Source: Oegoconia quadripuncta (Eukaryota; Arthropoda; Insecta; Lepidoptera; Autostichidae). Taken from it: a stretch of 64,000 nucleotides of DNA. The stretch spans positions 7,815,001 to 7,879,000 of the forward strand of contig OX438748.1 in assembly GCA_949316235.1 (NCBI GenBank), written 5' to 3'. The notes under the pieces were generated by a model that saw nothing but the letters and a program-made list of their open reading frames with translations, made no database searches and was not told where the DNA came from. The translations under genes were made by a program, and so were the position numbers. Of this stretch, positions 54,165-64,000 are shown piece after piece. How positions within the stretch are numbered: position 1 is the first letter of the stretch; the number at the start of each line of letters is the position of its first letter.

Positions 54165-54176
54165 AACTCTTATATA
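54064..54176 (+). CDS. Rbcn-3A: DmX-like exon 58 (last coding exon, stop TAA)
   Basis: Residues 3040-3072, acceptor aatttccag. Encodes DNAGRLFSCGADGTMKVRKL PERDAPPFHQPQY and TAA at 54162-54164. SCGADG.MK.R.LP.R is the usual DmX C-terminal end. A donor tatatag|gtcagt at 54177 may join it to the 3' UTR exon at 55580. Confidence 0.95.
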
Positions 54177-54227
54177 GGTCAGTTCTTTGATTCTTCAAGA
54201 TTGATATTCCTCGTTCTAACCAATAAA

Positions 54228-54718
54228 TGACGACCAGTTTGGTGTAGTGGTTAAAAACTCTGATACCAAAAGGTCGCGGGTTCATGAATACAGACATGTG
54301 TTCCCGAGTTATGTCTTTCAAATATACACCGTGTAACGGTTAAGTGTAGTCATATTTTAAGGGCTTGTTCTACCCATCAATACGAACAACTTTTACTATG
54401 GGGGCAACTTCGAAATCGCGAAAAAAAAATGAGCTGTTCCATAGAAAATTTCAATAACCTCCCGATGCAATGTATGAAACAGCTGATTTTTTTTTCGCGA
54501 TTTCGAAGTTGCCCCCATAGTAAAAGTTGTTCGTATTGATGGGTAGAACAAGCCCTTAAAATATGACTACACTTAACCGTTACACCCTGTATATGTATTT
54601 ATTTACAAAATAAATGTATTTGTGTAGTTTATCAACCACCTGGTATCCATAATACAAGCCTAGTTGCTTAGTGTGGAACTAGATGGCGCTCTGTGTATGT
54701 GCAAAGATATTTTTTATT
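54228..54718 (+). mobile_element. tRNA-derived SINE, family 1, split by a MITE
   Basis: Left part (54228-54324) has gtttggtgtagtggttaaaa, ggtcgcgggttcatgaata and gtgttcccgagttatg. Right part (54592-54718) has 'tatcaaccacctggtatcca' and 'aactagatggcgctctgtgt'. The palindromic element at 54325-54591 lies exactly between, so the SINE predates it. Confidence 0.85.
54325..54591. mobile_element. Palindromic MITE, 267 bp, TA target duplication
   Basis: Ends tacaccgtgtaacggttaag and cttaaccgttacaccctgta, inserted at TA (54323-54324, 54592-54593). About 110-bp arms are almost perfect complements (the gggcttgttctacccatcaa and ttgatgggtagaacaagccc blocks), with a short central loop. Inserted into a SINE. 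Non-coding. Confidence 0.92.
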
Positions 54719-55579
54719 AATTGTTTATACTCGCATGTTTTATTTTTTTTATCAAAAGGAAACACACATGTGTCTGTGATTAAAGATGGATTATTGTTTC
54801 TTTGGTTCTTTTTCATTAGATTCCACAGGCTAACACTAAGAATTCTAATATTTGATGCCTTAGGTTCACGGCCAAAAGGATTTTTTTATTAACACCGGGT
54901 TAGTACTTGACCTCGATTACATCTTATGTTAAATGAAGATAAAAGGGACAGGCTATCTTATCTCAAACAGCCGAAACATAACAATCTATCTCTCTCTGAT
55001 TTTGTTAGCTGTAGGATAGTAGTAGCATATATTATATTGATTTATGTATAACTCCTCTGTGAAATTTAATAAATTATTCTTATTAAAATCGCTGCTTGGA
55101 GGCAGATTGAGGTACTCCTCGGGGGAATCGAATCCGCGATCTTTGTTTTGTAAACTGTTGTTTATATCGGGCCACAGGGGCGGTTAAATGATGTAATTGC
55201 ATTTATTTCGTTCGCCCGCGTCACGCGCGGTCTCCGTCTCGATTATAGCCATGTTAGGCGGGTTTAGATTCTGCCCCTGGGTACGCTCTTGATATTTTCT
55301 GCTTGGACAAAGACTTACTGTCTCTTGTCAATTATCTATGTATAAAAGTTGCCGAGTTCATCACCTATTCCGTGACCGACTACGCTGCTGCCTTACGTTT
55401 TATGGTACAGTTAAATAACTATTTAATTACCTATAAATCAAAAATATTTGGTATTTTGCCGACGCATTGTTGGATGTTTTACCATAAAATGTATCCTATG
55501 ACAATACATCATACACTCGGAAAACATTACCCTCCTTCATGAGCAGTCGTGTAAAAATAACCCTGTTACTGTTGCAGAT

Positions 55580-56150
55580 AGGCGAGACGCAGGTGGATGA
55601 AAGCATAATGTAGTGCGGGGCAGTCGCGTGTCGCCTCGGCGGGCGCGCCCAGCCTTATGTCCCTTGTGATGTATTTATCGTTGTTGCTATTCAAATGTTA
55701 TGAGTATGATGATTATTATACGCCGTTAGACTAGTCACTGAGTAGGCGATGTTGTATCTTGTAATGTATTTAAAATGTTAAATGAATCTTTAGTTATTTC
55801 TAGTGTGAAATATTCGCTATTTTTATCTTTAAAAAAATCTGTCCTAGATGAATATATAATTTATTTATTCGCACTTGCTGTGTGCCGGAGCCGAAGGCGG
55901 GCCTAAACTAACATTATATATACAAGCGGTGGTAGTTCATATCTTAGATTAATAAGGTTGCACGGCGTGGAGTGTATATTTTAGTATTGATAATGTGCAA
56001 TAAATCTTACACGATCGCTAACTTATGAGTCCGACTGTTGATGACGTCGAAGCCTTTTAACTGTTATCCCCTTGAACAATTTAGCTTATGGTGTGAGTGC
56101 ATACAAATTATGTAACTTGTTGACGCATAATAAATAATTTATAAAATATT
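55580..56150 (+). other. Probable last exon (3' UTR) or alternative C-terminus of DmX-like gene
   Basis: Acceptor ctgttgcag at 55571-55579. Phase-0 reading gives IGETQVDESIM and a stop (TAG at 55613-55615). If joined to the donor at 54177 it is only 3' UTR; if exon 58 used an upstream donor (ATGAAG|gtccgc at 54109-54110, weak), the C-terminus would end ...GTMKIGETQVDESIM. AATAAA signals at 55999-56004 and 56129-56134 could end the transcript. Not proven. Confidence 0.5.
55999..56004 (+). terminator. Candidate polyadenylation signal AATAAA (DmX-like gene)
   Basis: gtgcaataaatcttac; a second AATAAA follows at 56129 (cataataaataatt), and others are scattered to 59760. Which is used cannot be told from sequence. 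Confidence 0.4.
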
Positions 56151-59100
56151 TAAATATATTTCAAATAACGTGCTATATCTTTGTTGGCTTACGTGTAATG
56201 TTAAATATTGTATAACCACTTGGAGTCGTATGGTCCACAAGTTAACGTTTCGTCGACATTGTTCTCATTCTACATCAACACTTAACACTATCGCGCACCC
56301 CATTCTATTAGACGTAAGTTTCCTCTATTTTTATTATCGTAATGTGATGTATTTGAAGAATATTGAAATTACTCGTCCATGTTTTGTTGTTTGGTAGCAA
56401 TACGGTCCCGAAAATATGTCTTTGAACAGTAGCAATAATTTTTTTTTTAATTATTTGCCATACAGTAATTTAAAAGATGTTTTGCCCAAACAGTATTATT
56501 AACTTAAACATTTTGATGATTGTATAATTAGCTAAACCTGCGTGCTTGTGATAAAAATGGATGAAAGATTCGGTTTAGAAATTAATTTCAATAAAACTAT
56601 GAAATTATTTTATTCATTATTTGGCAATCGAAATATTTGTCTTTAAACTTTGTTTTTAATTAAAATAATGCACTTATCACGAGGATTTTTCCAAACACTA
56701 TAATGTAACCTGCACTTGTAACTCATACTTAATACATAATATCCGTAGTTCATTCGCTTTATATACTGTATCGAGTTTAGTGCAGTATAATTATTTACCC
56801 TTTGCAGTGTAAAATGACACACGTTGGCTATACATTAACAGTAATAGATAACTAGCTGAACAACTTTTCGAGCTACTTTCAATTCATACTATTTCATTTA
56901 ATTATTCCAACATGAAAGTATTTTACAAATTGTTGTGGAAAAGGGTTGCAAGAAAATGTTGTTCTTCATATCTGCTCCTTTGCCTGCACACAAACTTGTC
57001 ATACTGTTAAAAGACATTGATTACGTGGTAATTTATTGTTAATATTTTTTTAGGTTAAATAAAATAATTATTGTATAACCACCAAAGTTTTAATATCCTT
57101 ACAAATTGTATATTACACGTGTACAGCGTAAATTATAAATTCATTATGTATACTAAATAAGTTACCAAAATTTTTAGGATATACTTTTTGAAAAGGTCGC
57201 ACAATTTCAGCGTGAAACATACGTCTAGTGTCTCTGTGCTTTAATTCTTGTTTTATTGTGTTTTTAAAAAATATTACTTGTATTTATATAAATTATTATG
57301 ATTTTTCAGATCAGGGTAGGAGTTATTCAGTCATATTTCTAACTTCAATGCATTTCTATTTGTTACTGATACATTGGAATTGCTCATGCGCACCTACCTA
57401 GCCCTGAATGTTAGTTTGCGAACCTTCATAACACATTTTTTTTTAATAAGTCATTACTATTATATAAAGCTTTATTTTATAAATCCCATATTCTTTCTTT
57501 ACATTCGCAGTCTGCAATGTGTAATTTACTATTGTTAAAACGTGTAGCTTGTATAGTTTAACTATGTTGTATCATTATATTTAAAATTCTGAGTTATGTA
57601 CATGAGTTTGTAGTTAATTCTCCTTTGTTTTCAATTTATCATAACATTGCGGATCTTACTTTCGTAGATAACTGTGATGTATTATTTAAGTTTATTCATA
57701 CCAGTTACGTATAACAAATATTTGGCGTATGAATATTCGGGTTACGCAGATACGGTTGAGCATAGCAATACATTGTATCTGCGTCCTCTTAGAGCTTGTT
57801 CACATGGACGTCCTACGCAGACGCATAAAGGTTTTATAGGAAAATATCTACAAGACTTGTCCACTTGCATAAGACAGAACTGCGGATGAATCGCGTACTC
57901 AGCGATTACGTTGTTGCGGCGCCAGCGTTAGCGCTCATCTGAATAGGCTCTTAGGACCGGAGTTGGCATTATAATTCGCTGCACCTTGTATACAAACTTA
58001 ACGCAGGTATTGTCCGTATTGTACGTAATTTAATTAATGACGCTACAATGTTATTTTACATACACCAAGAAGAATTAATACATGTAGTGTTATATGGTCA
58101 AGTTATAAGGTTCTATTTTATTAATTATGTTCCATTTAAGAGGTAAATCTATGAAATACTTACACTAATTATTCTGTCCAAAACAAGGAAAAGCTATAAC
58201 ATACATAAATATTTACATAAGCATCCACGACTCGGGAATAAATGTTCGTTTTCGTCACCCCATAAGCGGAACGTATTTAGTAGGACTTTATATGATCAGC
58301 GTACCCATTCTAAAGATATGCGAGCCTGGGTTATTACATGATTTCAGCGAGAGCAATGTTAGTGTTCCCGAGCTCACAAAAACGTAGAATAAGTACTATT
58401 GTTGTACAAACGTGTAAAAGTTCTCTATTTGCCTTGAAAACACGTGCCGTATTACTGATGTAACAGATCTACATTAACCTAGTTTTGGAAAGGCGTTGGC
58501 ATTTCTTTTATTTGCCTAATATTATCATTGAAGATCTAAGGCCATGAGTGGACGACAGCGAACGGGGCGAGGCATAGGTGACGGCCACTATATCCGATCA
58601 CGTCGTGCGTTACAAATCCCAAACTCAAATCATTTATTGCATTCCTTATGTTTTGTTTTGATGACACCCATATCGCCGTCGCCTCGCTGGCCACCCGCCG
58701 CCGTCTAGTTTGTAGCCTGTGTGATTCAGGAGATTCGTGGGACTCACATGACCCTCGCGAGGCTCGTTCATGTTTTATTTAAGTATTGCAATTCGTAATT
58801 GTTCCATTTCGTATCACTGCTGAGATACTACCGAAGCCATGTTAGCCCCGCTGGCTAGCATCACGCGCGATTTGGAGTGGGTAGTGTTTGAGATTATGTA
58901 CTTTTAATTCTATAGAGATTGCACTAATTTCTCTTTTCCACACTACTGTCATTCCTTTTCGACCGAATGAAAGAAAGGAAGCATTTGTATTAGTCTGGCA
59001 AACAAAAGGGTGAAAATACGCGGCAAATTCAAAAAATCTTCATGTGGTATTACTAACTACAGTAAGAGAAAAAAGTTTTGATGCTGGAGTATTTTTTGTG

Positions 59101-59220
59101 TTAACGACAATCAATGTTTTTGTTTTATTTGTTTATTTTTACCCGACTGCCCAAGGAAGTATGTAAAAATGTATATAGATTTCTATGATATCTCTTGTAG
59201 CCTAAACGACTTGACGGACT
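56151..59220. other. AT-rich 3' flank, no gene seen
   Basis: No convincing ORF or element in about 3 kb. It could be an extended 3' UTR or intergenic sequence; several AATAAA motifs are present. Confidence 0.55.
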
Positions 59221-59223
59221 TGT

Positions 59224-59330
59224 GTAGTATATCAATCAACCATCAGGTATCCATAATACAAGCCTAGTTGCTAAATGTGGAACTAGATGGCGCTGTGTGT
59301 ATGTAGATACAAGGATATTTATTTATTTTG
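59224..59330 (+). mobile_element. tRNA-derived SINE, family 1 (3' fragment)
   Basis: 'aaccatcaggtatccataat acaagcctagttgctaaatg' and 'aactagatggcgctgtgtgt atg' match the other copies. The head is absent. Confidence 0.8.
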
Positions 59331-60379
59331 ATTCAATCAACTACTATCCAGATTTTAGTCATAATATATTACCCTTTAACAGCTTTAGTGTTGCCATATT
59401 AAAACATTTAAGAAAATTCCAGGTCACGCTTTCATTCACTAGACTCCTAATAGGTCATTACTAGATTTGACCTAAGAGGATTTAATCTCATCACTACCGG
59501 TTATTTAAACAGGCCTTTACGATATTGATTATTGTGGTCTTTTGAGCAACAGACGCTCGCTGGGATCGATGTCATATCTAGGGTACCTATCTATCCAATT
59601 ATGCACCTGAATGAAATCATTTTCCAGCAATAAATTTGTAATATAATGTTGTTTAAAAAAATAAACTATATTGCACTTATGTTAATATAATAAATAAATA
59701 AAATTGTGGACGTTGTTCATATTTAATGCTTATTCTTTGTTTTATTTGTGAATAAAAGAAATTATATACGTTACCCAATATTGAATGTCAATTCATGTGC
59801 TTTTCTATTACTGCTACTCTCTAAGGCTGCCTGTTCACGACATACTTTTTGAAGGACCGATAATCAGGCCGATATTTTCGTCAATACTTTTATCACCGAT
59901 ATTGTGACTTTTTGTAGGACGTGAGTGTAGAAATATTGCAATCAATACGTTCCATTTTTCTCTTACAAAAAATCGGTCACTGATTGTGTGGTAAGCAGCA
60001 CAGCCTAAACCAAAAAAGGATTTAGATTGTTACTATCGCGTTTTATAATTCCAGGAAGAAAGCGACAGCACTAGTTTAAGTCTTGTTTTAATATAGTTTA
60101 GAGAAGTCGCATCAGATTCGACAGCAATGTAGGTTCAATTTCAAATACCCATACACCTTGAACCTGAGGCGTTAGTACTATATTAATTCTGTGCTCGAGA
60201 GGCCATTTTAACATGACAGTCAATATTATTAAAATCTAGTGACATTTATTCACCCACATTCCACCCGCGCGGAATTCATTTGTATACTCTCTTTATATCT
60301 GTACCAAAAATCCAAATTCGTCTCGCTATAGCAACTAATGTCTTATGTATATTATATACGGGAATATGTGGTTCTGGTA

Positions 60380-60972
60380 AGTATGGCTCTTCGTAAACAG
60401 AATAGAATCAACCCATTTCATCCCGTGGGTGTTATTAATTGGCGATGAACGGACTTAGTAGTAGAACTAAGGGGGACCTCATTTTCCCAAGGCTCGGCAC
60501 TACAGTCAAAGAATATACAAAACCTAGTGCAGTAAATAAAGTTTCACCGAAACGACCGGGCCAATTTTGAATTTTGCTGGCGCCATGTTTGTAATATATT
60601 AACTATAACTATTTATAGAAACCAAAAACCCACCAGCGTTTTTTGTATCTTGCGGGCGCCATGTTGGTTTTTCTTCCATAAAATGCATTCTATAACACTC
60701 CGAATCGAACGACATCTTTCACTTCAAAATCGGTCGAGCCGTTTAGGATACCGGAGGTAACAGAAATCTACATAATTTTTTTTGGGGCTGTCGGGTAAAA
60801 ACAATGAGCTCTTTGTGAAAAGGGGATGGACTTTTTGTAGGCCGGACACAAAAATCCAATTCAATCCGCAAAGATGGAATGTATGGGTATTCAATACGCA
60901 ATAACACGCACGAAAGAGAAAAAAGTACGGCTGACAAATGTCCGTCGTCTGCGCTGCCCCTTTTCACAAAGA
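60380..60972 (+). repeat. Fragmentary LINE/MITE repeats
   Basis: 'gaatcaacccatttcatccc gtgggtgtt' relates to 25787; further on, 'aaaatcggtcgagccgttta' is a familiar non-LTR phrase, and 'tttgtgaaaagggg' at about 60815 is inverted at about 60956. No intact element. Confidence 0.45.
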
Positions 60973-61297
60973 ATTCTAAATTACTTTGTTGTTTGTGGGA
61001 CTTGTCTTATGTTGGTGACAATATTTACGCATCTTTTATTGGGATATAAATTATAATCATAGCTAAAGCAGTCTCTGCGTATGAAATTTCCAGCAACACG
61101 TGACGCCAGAATGCTCACTTAATAAGGAATAACTCTTGAAATTACAGTGGCATATTTTCTTTCGTTTGGGCAGTATTTCAGCACCGTTTTTGGATATTAT
61201 CCAAATAGCGGAATTCTACTATGTATATTCTAGCATACGCATGTGCACAAAGGCACATGGAGCAAGTTTTTATTAATTCCTTTAAAAAAATTGAATT

Positions 61298-61436
61298 GTA
61301 TTGTATTCCGTGATGATAGGTTTGCCTGGAAGAGATCGCTGTTAGCGATAAGGCCGCCTAATTTGTAGTTTCTATAAGATATTTAAATGTACCTTCCTTA
61401 TTTAAACAATAAAGCGTATTTGATTTGAAAAATTGC
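61298..61436 (+). repeat. Lepidopteran dispersed repeat (same family as 1-130)
   Basis: 'tttgcctggaagagatcgct gttagcgataaggccgccta' then an A/T-rich tail with 'caataaagcgtatttgattt'. Ends 15-20 bases before the IleRS 3' UTR. Confidence 0.85.
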
Positions 61437-61453
61437 TTGAATACAGGTTAAAC

Positions 61454-61459
61454 TTTATT
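61454..61459 (-). terminator. Candidate polyadenylation signal of IleRS gene
   Basis: tttatt on the plus strand, AATAAA on the minus strand, about 165 bases downstream of the IleRS stop. Suits a 3' UTR of about 190 bases. Confidence 0.6.
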
Positions 61460-61622
61460 TCTTGAAATGAATTACACAATATTGAAATAATAAGTTCGAA
61501 CATGTTTCGTTCGACACAAGTTCATAGCTTTCATAAAGCAATTTCCAGCATTAAACATTATTTAAATCTAAATAAATAAATATCGTAAGTAAACAATTTA
61601 AATACTTATTTAACTTTTTCAA

Positions 61623-64000
61623 CTAAACGAACTTCACAGCATTTTCTTCGTCTATAGTTACATTTCCCTGTGGGTTTTCTAAAAATAGTGTTGCAGTTTT
61701 AGTGCCATTAGCAATATTAACAAATCTGCAGAATGGACTACCTTGTGTTTCGCATACATTAGGTTTCGATGGAGAAACAATAATTGTCTTAGTGTTCAAA
61801 TCTGCCGTATTTTTTACCTCGGCACCTCCACACCATAGTGTAAATTTCAAACCATATAGTCCGAACAAGACATCCACTTCTCTGTATAGTTTTTCTAAGC
61901 TGATAAACTTATTCTCTTTATCTTTCAGGATTATGCTACCCTGATTAGAGGTCACGCCGAATCGTGGCGATAATCCCTGCAAAACGATATTCGCCCACGG
62001 GTTCGCCGGCATGTCCACTTCCTTTCTCCAAGTTATTATCAATTTCAACTGGGAGCCCTTCAACTCTTGAGTTTCTTCAATCACAACAGGCTTAGAAGCG
62101 GTGATTTTTTCAATAGGTATCAAAGGCGCTTTAACGGTGTTTTCAATAAAATCGCGGTGTAGATTTATAATCCGCAAAATGTCGCTACTTTTGTTGACTG
62201 AATAATATACGTCAACGTCATCAGTTGGTACTAAATGTGCTTTCTTTCGTAGCTTTTGAACCCTGTTAATTATTTCTCTAGAAAATCCTTCATCTAGCAT
62301 GTCTTGATCTGGAGTCACGTTTAGAAGGATAAGCACATCATTATCGCTATGTGCCTCATATTGATCATTGCCCATAGCCTGAAAAATTACTCTCACTTCA
62401 GAAACATCAATATGTTGCCCGACCAGTTCGACAAATCCAACTGTGATAAGTTTCTCACATTGATCGTTATTGAGATCCTTCAATGCTTGAGTCACAGCTT
62501 TGAAATCACTTTTTAGTCGTGCTCCGAGAACTTTATGATCAGGTTCAACTCTCAGTGTAATGCCATATTTGGCTTTATCGCTTGTAAGTTGTATTTTCTT
62601 TACATTCATCTCTTCCAAAACATATTTTTGCAAAGATTTCACATCATTCAAATATGTTTCGTCGCGGTGAATGACTATCATTTCTGGTAAGGGATACTTT
62701 ATGGGTATAGTCTTTCTATCTCTTAAAACCCTACCCAGCTCTATAACTGATTGCATCCTTTGTACTGCTCTTTCTATATTTTTGTCCACCAACTCTAACT
62801 TTGGTTCTGGTATCAAATTGAAATGTACACTCTCAAGAGAACTCCCTGGTAAAAGCTGGCGTAAAATTTTGTACATCAACTCTGTAAGGAATGGAGTATA
62901 TGGAGCCATCATTCGTACCATGTCAAATAAGACGCCAAACAAGGTGTCTAGGGCTACCTGACAATCTTTAACACCATTTTCGCCCTTAAGCCTCTTGCGA
63001 TTCATTCTTACATACCAGTTAGTGAGATGGTCAATGAACTTTGTCAGGCGTGGCACTACAGTGTAAAGTCTGTAGGCGGCCATCTCCGTTTTCACAAACT
63101 TGATCAGTGATTGTGTGAATGATGTTATCCATTTGTCCATGACATTCTCTCTCACTGCTTTCTCATTGAAAGTATAATCAACCTTATCTTCCTGGACAAT
63201 TCTTTCAACATTTTGCATCAGAAATCTAAATGCATTGTACCATGGCAAGAAAACATCTTTTATTACATCTCTTACACCCTCTTCTTTAAAACGAAGGTTC
63301 TCTGCTTTGACAACAGGAGAATTGACGAGGTACAATCTTAGTGCATCAGCTCCGTACTTCTTTACGATTTCTAAAGGATCAGGGTAATTTTTCTTTCTCT
63401 TCGACATTTTTTGGCCATCAGACGCCAAAATTAACCCATTGGCAATCAAATTTTTGAAGGGAGGTTTGTTGAATAGTGCAGTTGATAAAACAATTAGAGT
63501 GTAAAACCACCCCCTGGTCTGATCAATTCCTTCGGCGATGAAATTTGCAGGGAATACATCATCAAATTCCTTTTTATTCTCAAAAGGATAATGACACTGT
63601 GCATAAGGCATAGAACCTGACTCAAACCAACAGTCGAAGACTTCTTTGACTCGTTTTAATGGAGGCTGTCCAGGTCTTGATGATGCAATTTCTAAATGAT
63701 CAATACTCTCCCTATGTATGTCAGTAATTTCTTTACCAGTCAAAGCGCTGAGCTCAGCAATGCTTCCTACACATACAATTTCTTGCTTGTCACTTGATAT
63801 CCATAATGGAATAGGGGTACCCCAAAATCTGTTCCGACTGATAGCCCAATCACGGGCCTCTTTAAGCCAATTCCCAAATCTTTTTTCTTTAACATACTCT
63901 GGCACCCAATATGTTGCTTCACTACATTTCAAAAGATCTTGACTCATTTGTTCAACTCTAACAAACCAAGATGGCACTGCTTTGTATATAAGGGGTGTGT
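61623..64000 (-). CDS. IleRS: Isoleucyl-tRNA synthetase, cytosolic (C-terminal two-thirds, partial)
   Basis: Class Ia synthetase that charges tRNA-Ile in the cytosol, usually part of the multisynthetase complex. The frame is open from the window edge (TPLIYKAV) to TAG at 61623-61625, 791 residues seen. Motifs, counted from the PSWFVRVEQ residue: ARDWAISRNRFWGTPIPLW (about 41-59), CWFESGSMPYAQ (116-127), the EGIDQTRGWFYTL block (149-161), and the KMSKR loop (190-194), which binds the tRNA-Ile adenylate chemistry site. A helical anticodon-binding domain follows (WITSFTQSLIKFV...LTNWYVRMNRKRLKG), then the C-terminal extension. The HIGH motif and editing domain lie upstream of the window; the full protein is about 1260 residues. 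No intron is visible in this 2.4 kb, unlike the neighbour. The gene points towards the DmX-like gene (tail to tail, 5.4-7.4 kb apart). Confidence 0.98.
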   Translation of the reverse strand, partial: TPLIYKAVPSWFVRVEQMSQDLLKCSEATYWVPEYVKEKRFGNWLKEARDWAISRNRFWGTPIPLWISSDKQEIVCVGSIAELSALTGKEITDIHRESIDHLEIASSRPGQPPLKRVKEVFDCWFESGSMPYAQCHYPFENKKEFDDVFPANFIAEGIDQTRGWFYTLIVLSTALFNKPPFKNLIANGLILASDGQKMSKRKKNYPDPLEIVKKYGADALRLYLVNSPVVKAENLRFKEEGVRDVIKDVFLPWYNAFRFLMQNVERIVQEDKVDYTFNEKAVRENVMDKWITSFTQSLIKFVKTEMAAYRLYTVVPRLTKFIDHLTNWYVRMNRKRLKGENGVKDCQVALDTLFGVLFDMVRMMAPYTPFLTELMYKILRQLLPGSSLESVHFNLIPEPKLELVDKNIERAVQRMQSVIELGRVLRDRKTIPIKYPLPEMIVIHRDETYLNDVKSLQKYVLEEMNVKKIQLTSDKAKYGITLRVEPDHKVLGARLKSDFKAVTQALKDLNNDQCEKLITVGFVELVGQHIDVSEVRVIFQAMGNDQYEAHSDNDVLILLNVTPDQDMLDEGFSREIINRVQKLRKKAHLVPTDDVDVYYSVNKSSDILRIINLHRDFIENTVKAPLIPIEKITASKPVVIEETQELKGSQLKLIITWRKEVDMPANPWANIVLQGLSPRFGVTSNQGSIILKDKENKFISLEKLYREVDVLFGLYGLKFTLWCGGAEVKNTADLNTKTIIVSPSKPNVCETQGSPFCRFVNIANGTKTATLFLENPQGNVTIDEENAVKFV

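Overview
The window is an intron-rich animal nuclear genome segment, most probably from a moth or butterfly. I infer this from the dispersed repeats (lepidopteran-type LINE tails, tRNA-derived SINEs, and the 'CGACTTCAAAAAAGGAGGAGG' repeat family) and from introns that are short, AT-rich and full of small transposons. There are no bacterial-style operons.

Almost the whole window (508-54164, + strand) is one gene for a DmX-like protein (Rabconnectin-3 alpha, Rbcn-3A / DMXL2), the metazoan relative of yeast Rav1, which promotes V-ATPase assembly and endolysosomal acidification. I read 58 coding exons by splice sites, phase and protein continuity. Their lengths sum to 9219 nt, an exact multiple of three, giving 3072 residues plus a stop. 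The first exons lie upstream of position 1. The protein order is: N-terminal WD40 repeats (exons 1-5), linkers and further WD40 blades (exons 6-22), the Rav1p_C-type alpha-helical region (about exons 24-34), a long acidic/low-complexity and helical region (exons 35-51), and a C-terminal WD40 propeller (exons 52-58). A further exon at 55580 may be a 3' UTR exon or an alternative C-terminus.

The other gene is cytosolic isoleucyl-tRNA synthetase, at the right edge on the - strand (61623-64000, 5' end cut off by the window). It is read without an intron for 2.4 kb and lies tail to tail with the DmX-like gene. Between them are about 6 kb of AT-rich 3' UTR and intergenic repeats.

The introns hold LINE 3' ends (RTE-type and others), two SINE families, a 5S-rRNA-derived SINE-like repeat, a mariner-like deletion derivative with 270-bp inverted repeats, several palindromic MITEs (one inserted in a SINE), a 0.66-kb long inverted repeat, and a small ORF with three 23-residue STPR-like repeats.

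The most unusual observation is that five exons of the DmX-like gene (3, 9, 15, 38, 49) are followed, in their own downstream intron, by extra copies of the exon's 3' end. These range from 5.5 tandem 140-bp units, apparently identical, after exon 9 (each carrying the splice donor) to heavily decayed remnants after exons 3, 15, 38 and 49. This looks like a recurrent process of exon-end tandem duplication, seen at different ages within one gene.
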